From Pseudomonadota bacterium (GTDB taxonomy: Bacteria > Desulfobacterota > Syntrophia > Syntrophales > JADFWA01), in NCBI GenBank assembly GCA_030596145.1, contig JAUVKS010000057.1, positions 1-9,330 on the forward strand: 9,330 nt of DNA, read 5' to 3'. A program made the position numbers and the translations under genes. Each line of letters opens with the position of its first letter. Position 1 is the stretch's first letter. Under the pieces are notes generated by a model, which had not been told where the DNA came from, made no database searches, and saw only the letters and a program-made list of their open reading frames with translations. Below, piece by piece: positions 4,923-9,330 of the stretch.

Positions 4923-7418
4923 ATGACCCCAGTAAAAAGCTTGCTCCACAGGCTGTTATTAATCCTTTTTCCCTTGATTTTGTGCCTTGTCGCTTTTTTC
5001 CCACTTTCTACAGCATGGGGTGAGACCCACGAGGCAGAAGCTGTCCCATGGTCGGGATACTGGTGGCCTTTCTACAGAGCAGGGCTTGCCACTGGCTCGG
5101 GTTATCGCGGTCATCCTGCCCCCCTTGAGAAATATGACCTGTTGACACATGGCTTTTACCAGGGAAGTTCGACTTCCTGGTATCTCCAGGAAATCTACAA
5201 TCCAGATGCCCCAACCTGGTGGGGGCATTGCGGTGATTGGGCTCAGGCCGCCTGTTTTGAGAATCTGCAATTTTTCCCATCATCAGAAGACAACATCATA
5301 TTTCGTGTGGGAGATAAGAAAGGGCTTATGACCCTCGCCCACAACAACGATATTGCCGTGAGGGCCGATGGAGCCAGCCCGGACGTTTTCCATTACTGGC
5401 TGCTCAACTATATAAAGGATGAAGGCAAGGCATTTGTGGCAGACTTGGACCCCGATGATGAGGTCTGGTCATATGCGATTTTTAAATATGATATGTATGA
5501 GACGCATTCGGGGAATAGGATATCAGTTGTTGTAAATGTAAGCTATGCAGACGATATGGTTGTCCCGGACTATATGGGGGCTCAGGTAAGGACGGCAAAG
5601 TTTACTTACAATCTTTTCCTGGATAATCAAGGAAATATTGTCGGGGGAGAGTGGACAGGAAACAGCATTGGTGAGCATCCGGACAAATTGACATTTTCTC
5701 TTGCTGCAAGGACCAGCTCACCCTGCCTTGATTATGACGAAGTATTACGTTTGGCTCGGTCAAAAGATGATTTTTTGGAGGCTGGCGACAATGAAGTGCC
5801 TCTTAGCCCGGGCACTTATAACCTGATTCTGATGGATGAAGACAGGTACAGGATCGATTGTTTGCCAGGGAATACCGTATCAATCCTGGTGGAGAAACAG
5901 GATGGCAGCTATGAAGATATGATTGTCATCGTGACGGACGGCAGTGGGGATGAGGTGGAAAGCACAATCGTTGATAATGACGAATCAATGAGCTTTTTTA
6001 TGACAGCAGAAAATCCCCCGTACACAGTGACCTTAATGCAAACCGATTATTCTGATCCGAATATCTATACGCTCAAGGTTGACCTGGTAAGAACCTATCA
6101 TCAAAATGTCCCGTATATTCCCAAAAACAGTATGTGGTCCGGCTTTGCCCTGACCAATCCCAATGACACCGTAGTAATCGGGATTACATTGACGACTTAT
6201 ACTGAGGACGGTCAGCCGCTTCATACGGTGCTTGGGCCGTTGAACATGGCCCCCGGAGAAAAGAGGTTGTTTTTTTTCGCCGATCTTCCCTGGCGCCGGC
6301 ATGAATACTCGGATATTGATAAGCTCACTTTGATGTCCGATAGTCGTATCAGCCTTCTTAATCTTTTTGGAAACAGCGATGATTCCCTGGCATGCTTTGT
6401 CCAGGGCAGGGCAAGGGGCAGCCATCTCATTATTCCTGATACCGTGCGTCCGATGACGCCCGGCCAGACGATGTTCGGGGGCATTGAAAATGAGTCTTTC
6501 GAAGAAATATCTGTCTTGCTGAATCTTTATTCCATGGAGGGTACGCTCCAGAACGAAATATCCGAGTTCATCTGTCCGAAAGGGACCTTTTCCATAGAAC
6601 CCGGCATCGACCCGTTTTATAGTATGCCCGATTCGGGCTGGATCGAAGTGGTTGGGGTTCCTGGACTGGATCTTAGCGGTTATCAATATTTGAGTTCTTC
6701 TGGACGTGCGGAAAGTCTGTTTGCCCTTCCTGTCCGCTCATCGGAAAAGATTGTGCCTCATATTCCGTCACCAGGTTACTGGATAACGACCGTAACATTG
6801 ATCAACCCCAATAAAGTGGAAAACCGGGTCAATTTTCACCCGAGACTGGCTGGCGAAGACCGCACAAATGACATGACCATAGAGCTTGCGCCGCTGGAGA
6901 AGAGGAGACTTGAACTTCAGGATGACTTCGGCAAAATAGAGGGAGACGATCTGTATCATTCGATCCTTGAAATAGCAGGAGAATATCCACTGGTTGGTTA
7001 CTACACATTCAGTACCTCTGATGACGCCGATGAAGCAAGCTTTCCTCTTTTGGATGAGGTGGACTTTCAAGAGGAGTTGATCTTGCCGCACTATCCCGGC
7101 GATAGCGCTGACTTTTGGTGGACTGGGTTTGGTATCTGCAACCCGACCGGTGCTGCCGAAACGGTCAGGATTGAGCCGTATGATTGTGATGGCAATTTAA
7201 TGGAGGACATTGTTAGCCGCTTATTGCTGGAGCCTGGGGCATATGAGGTGATGTATGTGCAGTCCCTTTCCGCTGAAAGGTTCTCCGAAATATCCTGGAT
7301 AAAGTTTTGTGTAGAAGAGCCCCAGGGTGGTTCAATCGGCGGCTTTTATCTTTACGGAAAAAGATCAGAAGAAAGTCCAAACACCACAAGCAGAATGTTG
7401 AGTGGGGCAAACATGTAA
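4923..7418 (+). CDS. Secreted TGase-elicitor-like transglutaminase with PPC-like domain and four tandem beta-sandwich modules
   Basis: 831 residues. The ATG at 4923 follows a GAGGGGGGAG ribosome site and begins a signal peptide (hydrophobic 11-28, cleavage likely after AWG, residue 33); a longer open frame from 4797 overlaps the previous gene and is rejected. Residues about 38-265 match, from memory, the Phytophthora GP42 transglutaminase/elicitor family (Pfam TGase_elicitor): WPFYR, LEKYD, PTWWGHCGDW with probable nucleophile Cys103, GDKKGL, F-H157-x-W, FVAD174-x-D and VWSYAIFKYDMYE (181-193), then GNIVGGEW (to 244) and the H252-P-D254 motif. The 181-193 stretch sits at the site of the Pep-13 elicitor. 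Residues about 295-388 resemble a PPC domain. Modules begin at 396 (VPYIP), 502 (LIIP), 610 (IVPHIP) and 720 (ILPHYP), mostly with a W-x-T/S-G...NP core. Inference: cross-links or modifies surface proteins. Enzyme activity is untested. Confidence 0.82.
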   Translation: MTPVKSLLHRLLLILFPLILCLVAFFPLSTAWGETHEAEAVPWSGYWWPFYRAGLATGSGYRGHPAPLEKYDLLTHGFYQGSSTSWYLQEIYNPDAPTWWGHCGDWAQAACFENLQFFPSSEDNIIFRVGDKKGLMTLAHNNDIAVRADGASPDVFHYWLLNYIKDEGKAFVADLDPDDEVWSYAIFKYDMYETHSGNRISVVVNVSYADDMVVPDYMGAQVRTAKFTYNLFLDNQGNIVGGEWTGNSIGEHPDKLTFSLAARTSSPCLDYDEVLRLARSKDDFLEAGDNEVPLSPGTYNLILMDEDRYRIDCLPGNTVSILVEKQDGSYEDMIVIVTDGSGDEVESTIVDNDESMSFFMTAENPPYTVTLMQTDYSDPNIYTLKVDLVRTYHQNVPYIPKNSMWSGFALTNPNDTVVIGITLTTYTEDGQPLHTVLGPLNMAPGEKRLFFFADLPWRRHEYSDIDKLTLMSDSRISLLNLFGNSDDSLACFVQGRARGSHLIIPDTVRPMTPGQTMFGGIENESFEEISVLLNLYSMEGTLQNEISEFICPKGTFSIEPGIDPFYSMPDSGWIEVVGVPGLDLSGYQYLSSSGRAESLFALPVRSSEKIVPHIPSPGYWITTVTLINPNKVENRVNFHPRLAGEDRTNDMTIELAPLEKRRLELQDDFGKIEGDDLYHSILEIAGEYPLVGYYTFSTSDDADEASFPLLDEVDFQEELILPHYPGDSADFWWTGFGICNPTGAAETVRIEPYDCDGNLMEDIVSRLLLEPGAYEVMYVQSLSAERFSEISWIKFCVEEPQGGSIGGFYLYGKRSEESPNTTSRMLSGANM

Positions 7419-7435
7419 GCCTCATCTTACCTCTT

Positions 7436-7864
7436 TCACCGCGTTTTAAAAGGATTGTCGCTTGAGGGCGTCACTTTAAGGAACCACTTTCCTTTCTCTT
7501 TTATCCAATGTTGATTCTTTGGAGCATCCTTGAAATCAAACCCCTGAAACGAGATGTCTGTTGCGACCTTTACGCGAGCCTCCTTGCCGGAAGAGAGGAT
7601 TTCAATTTTTTCAATCCTGAAGGCCTTAAAGCTGATGTTTTTTGTTTTTTGGGCAAAATTCTCTCTGGCTACGGCATTGCGAAAGGAAGCGTCATAGAAG
7701 GTATAAACCACATCCCATTTGCCGTCGATTTTTGCTTGCATGAGGCCTTCAACCCTTTTTTGGAGCGACTCTTCCTGGCTTTGAGGTGGACAATGAGCGC
7801 ATCCGATTGAGAGAATCAAAGCCAGAAAGGGTAGAAGTGTTAAGAACGTCAGTCTCTTTTTCAT
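7436..7864 (-). CDS. Probable lipoprotein with NTF2-like domain, downstream of the selenoprotein gene
   Basis: 142 residues, start ATG at 7864 with AGGA 8 nt upstream, 11 nt after the stop of the upstream minus-strand gene, so the two form one operon. The N-terminus is KKR, a hydrophobic stretch, then LSIGC, a near-lipobox with Cys22; residue -3 is Ser rather than Leu, so lipidation is likely but not certain. The rest (EESLQKRVEGLMQAKIDGKWDVVYTFYD...FAQKT...FKAFRIEKIEI...EARVKVATDISFQ...QHWIKEKGKWFLKV) follows the helix-helix-then-sheet pattern of small NTF2-like/SnoaL-type domains, including the typical W-x-x-E-x-G-x-W-x-x final strands. No catalytic residues can be assigned. It could be a periplasm-facing accessory or binding partner of the selenoprotein. 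It converges on the 4923-7418 gene with a gap of only 17 nt. Confidence 0.78.
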   Translation of the reverse strand: MKKRLTFLTLLPFLALILSIGCAHCPPQSQEESLQKRVEGLMQAKIDGKWDVVYTFYDASFRNAVARENFAQKTKNISFKAFRIEKIEILSSGKEARVKVATDISFQGFDFKDAPKNQHWIKEKGKWFLKVTPSSDNPFKTR

Positions 7865-7875
7865 TTTTTTATCCT

Positions 7876-8916
7876 TTATTTTCGGTTTGACGTTTTTCGT
7901 TGCATTTCAAAATATTCCATTGGGGTTAATTGCAATCCGTCCATGAGATTTTTGTGTAAACTCTCGCGTTTTTTTTCAGTCACCAAACTCTTTTTTTCCA
8001 GAGCTTTTCCAGCAAATGCATCGCTAATGATTTTGTTTATCGCCTTATCAGCCTGTACGGATTCGTCCAATTTTATAAGTTGGCCTTGGCTGAACAAAAT
8101 CTCTGCTGTATTACCTATTGTGACCTGCAGAAATCCAAGGTATTTCCCTCGAGAATCGGTCTGCACAACCAGGGTGGTGCCATCATTGCCATCATAACCT
8201 GGTTTTGCCTTTCCACATGAAATGGCTATGTCAATTCCGTTCAAATCGTTGACCAGCGATGTTGTGGTTTCGAATCCGCATTGTGATAGCAGAATGATAA
8301 GATCAGCCTTTTTTCTGACTTCGGGCAGTAAATTTTTTAGAGCCTTTTCAGGAGGAATGATCTCCATATTTTTTAAAGATTCCGGATCAGGTATGTTTTC
8401 AAATGCCTCGACCGGCATAACGCCAAGGATTGCTACTTTGAGCCGGCCCGTGTTTTTGATGATATACTTTTTCCCAAAGGAGAGCTGGCTATCTTTATAC
8501 ACCAGATTCGAAGTGACCAAGGGAAAAGCTATATCAGAGCTTGTCTTTTTTAGAAAATCTGTCCCAAAAAAGAACTCGCTTCCACCCGGATTCATAGCAG
8601 TATAGTCCATCAGATTCATTGCACTTAAGCTGAGTTCAGCTTTCATTTTGAGTTCAGAACCGCGAGTAGGAAAGACCCCGCCGCAGTCGAGAAGAATTAG
8701 ATGATCTTCACTGCTGCGGATCGATTCAATCATACTTGCCCTCCGGGCCAGACCGCCCGAACTCTTCTCGCCTCAGGTATAACAGGGTTTGACATTACCA
8801 CGGGTATCACCGGAATAAAGAATAGTCAGAGTTGTCGCGCTATCGGCAAGGCATATTAGCGGTAAAAATATGAGGAGAATAACCAACAAAAAAGCTGAAA
8901 CGAAAAATTGTTTCAT
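7876..8916 (-). CDS. Selenocysteine-containing 5'-nucleotidase/metallophosphatase-like periplasmic protein (UGA at residue 48)
   Basis: 346 residues if the in-frame TGA at 8775-8773 is read as selenocysteine. The ATG at 8916 has an AGGA ribosome site 8-9 nt upstream and starts a signal peptide (K2, hydrophobic 4-23, cleavage near CLA, residue 24). Then come LTILYSGDTRGNVKPC45-Y-T-U48-GEKSSGGLARRAS and LILLDCGG, the opening of the UshA/SoxB-like calcineurin phosphatase fold (compare TILHTND-x-HG...GGLARRAT...LLLDAGD). Starting instead at the ATG at 8733 would lose the signal peptide and first strand. The usual metal ligands are changed: DTRG for DxHG, LDCGG for D-x-GD, NPGGSEF for GNHEF, SQCG for SHxG, SCGKAK for GGHSH. 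Phosphatase activity is therefore doubtful and C45-x-x-U48, with C78, C213 and C234, points to redox or metal/sulfur chemistry. The C-terminal nucleotidase domain of UshA is absent. The exact substrate is unknown. Confidence 0.85.
8742..8775 (-). promoter_or_regulatory. Bacterial SECIS element: UGA plus hairpin with GGUCUG loop
   Basis: Numbering the U of UGA as 1, nucleotides 15-21 (UUCGGGC) pair with 28-34 (GCCCGGA), seven pairs with one G-U, closing a loop GGUCUG at 22-27 (window 8754-8749). As I recall it, the E. coli fdhF SECIS carries GGUCUG at the same 22-27 positions after its UGA, and the loop G-U is what SelB recognises. Loop identity, spacing and stem are all read directly; SelB binding is inferred. 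Confidence 0.82.
8773..8775 (-). other. In-frame UGA codon, predicted selenocysteine (Sec48)
   Basis: The codon falls in a conserved-looking stretch where cysteines are usual in this protein group (P-C-x-C or P-C-x-x-C before GGLARR). Protein homology-like sequence continues on both sides without a frame change: signal peptide and first strand before it, GGLARRAS after it. This favours recoding over a nonsense mutation. Confidence 0.82.
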
Positions 8917-8970
8917 GATGACTTTCCTTGTTGTTTTAAATAGAAATAAAAGGATAACTATTTTTCAAAG

Positions 8971-9000
8971 GTCTCTTAACTGCATGTTAAATTTTGAGAC
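8971..9000. repeat. Interrupted inverted repeat in the selenoprotein operon leader
   Basis: GTCTC (8971-8975) pairs with GAGAC (8996-9000), and TTAAC (8976-8980) with GTTAA (8986-8990), around TGCAT, with a 5-nt one-sided bulge. It begins 55 nt before the minus-strand ATG. The central TTAAC-TGCAT-GTTAA is a compact operator-like dyad. It could be a regulator site or a leader stem. Confidence 0.4.
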
Positions 9001-9115
9001 AGCCGAATTCCAGAGGGAAATAATTAGAACAGTTTTATTTAGAAAGCAATAGTAAACTTAAATTGTCTGCCTGAACCCCTACGCGAGCAAAGTACTGTGT
9101 AGTGTGTGATTTTAG

Positions 9116-9144
9116 TTGAATTCTGTTTTCATTTGCTCTATAAG
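9116..9144 (+). promoter_or_regulatory. Sigma70-type promoter for the ABC permease gene
   Basis: TTGAAT (9116-9121) and TATAAG (9139-9144) are separated by exactly 17 bp, a near-consensus pair. Transcription would start near 9151, shortly before the permease reading frame. Confidence 0.6.
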
Positions 9145-9174
9145 TGTTCACGATTTGAACTTGGCGCACCTTCT

Positions 9175-9330
9175 GTGCGGAAAGGCATAACCATAGAAAA
9201 TGTTGCTGAAAAAAAGGATTCTGTCACTACCAGGATATCACCCGCTGGAGAAAGTGTCGGAAAATTTTTCAATCCGGTTCGGATTGCTGTGCATCTCTGG
9301 AAATACCGGGATTTAATCAGGCAGTTGACC
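9175..9330 (+). CDS. ABC-2-type (Wzm-like) polysaccharide exporter permease, N-terminal fragment
   Basis: The gene runs off the right edge; about 52 residues are visible in the frame whose last codon ends at 9330. The text KFFNPVRIAVHLWKYRDLIRQLT is the conserved amphipathic lead-in of ABC-2 permeases (LWRYR-[DE]-LI-x-x-L, followed in the family by RD/RE...RYK), preceded by the usual variable, often R-I-x-P-containing tail. These proteins, with an ATPase partner, export O-antigen, capsule or other glycans across the inner membrane. The frame is closed by a stop at 9100-9102. No ATG is available: GTG at 9175 is the only conventional start after the predicted transcription start but lacks a Shine-Dalgarno, while a GAAAGG at 9179-9184 would suit an atypical ATA at 9193. 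The start is therefore uncertain though the family is not. Confidence 0.68.
   Translation, partial: MRKGITIENVAEKKDSVTTRISPAGESVGKFFNPVRIAVHLWKYRDLIRQLT

Larger units (their letters stand above)
8917..9174. other. Divergent intergenic region between the selenoprotein operon and the ABC permease
   Basis: About 258 bp, AT-rich near the selenoprotein start, with no credible gene. It carries the stem-loop at 8971-9000 and the plus-strand promoter at 9116-9144. For the minus-strand operon I see only weak promoter candidates, for example TTGCTT with a poor TAATTA at 17 bp, and I do not call one. Confidence 0.6.

Noticed and set aside
7415..7430. GTAAG-CCTCAT-CTTAC hairpin between the convergent genes as a terminator
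   Set aside because: Only five pairs, overlaps the stop codon, and no T-run of useful length follows.
8731..8733. ATG at 8733 as the true start of the minus-strand phosphatase-like gene (285 residues)
   Set aside because: It lacks a signal peptide and the first strand, both of which are encoded in frame just upstream of the TGA; the sequence before it (GGLARRAS) is family-like.
8773..8775. TGA as a simple nonsense mutation making a pseudogene
   Set aside because: The SECIS-like hairpin with GGUCUG at the right distance, and an otherwise intact frame on both sides, make recoding the better explanation, though reads should confirm it.
9200..9316. 38-codon frame from the ATG at 9200
   Set aside because: Closed soon by a stop and in a different frame from the recognisable permease sequence.

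Overview
The window looks like a Gram-negative anaerobe, most likely a Desulfobacterota (deltaproteobacterial) relative. The reasons are the C-terminus of a TonB-dependent receptor at the left edge, many Sec signal peptides, intergenic repeats of a kind I associate with that group, and a gene that appears to be read through UGA as selenocysteine. The lineage is an inference; no marker gene is present.

Layout. 3-311 (+): end of a TonB-dependent outer-membrane receptor. 312-616: no gene, but several inverted repeats, including a REP/MITE-like composite at 406-561. 617-2062 (+): exported protein with two CAP/SCP-like domains and an SdrD-B-like domain. 2063-2385: regulatory region with a TTGACA box, a 20-bp palindrome and a strong Shine-Dalgarno. 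2386-4119 (+): acidic, cysteine-containing exported surface protein. 4120-4249: two strong hairpins. 4250-4918 and 4923-7418 (+): an operon of an unrecognised exported protein and a secreted protein with a TGase-elicitor-type (GP42-like) transglutaminase domain, a PPC-like domain and four tandem beta-sandwich modules. A fifth copy of that module ends the 2386-4119 protein, so the two products may meet at the cell surface.

7436-7864 and 7876-8916 (both -) form a second operon converging on the first. The downstream gene is an NTF2-like probable lipoprotein. The upstream gene is the main discovery. A conventional reading starts it at 8733, but the same frame continues through one TGA (8775-8773) to an ATG at 8916, restoring a signal peptide and the missing N-terminal strand of a 5'-nucleotidase/metallophosphatase-like fold. 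A hairpin with a GGUCUG loop follows the TGA at the spacing of the E. coli fdhF SECIS. The product would have a C-x-x-U motif while the usual metal-binding residues of the fold are mostly replaced, suggesting a redox selenoprotein built on a phosphatase scaffold.

The right edge (about 9175-9330, +) holds the start of an ABC-2-type (Wzm-like) polysaccharide export permease, behind a good sigma70-type promoter. Overall this is a cell-surface/envelope region: import receptor, secreted adhesin-like and cross-linking-like proteins, a periplasmic selenoprotein unit and glycan export.
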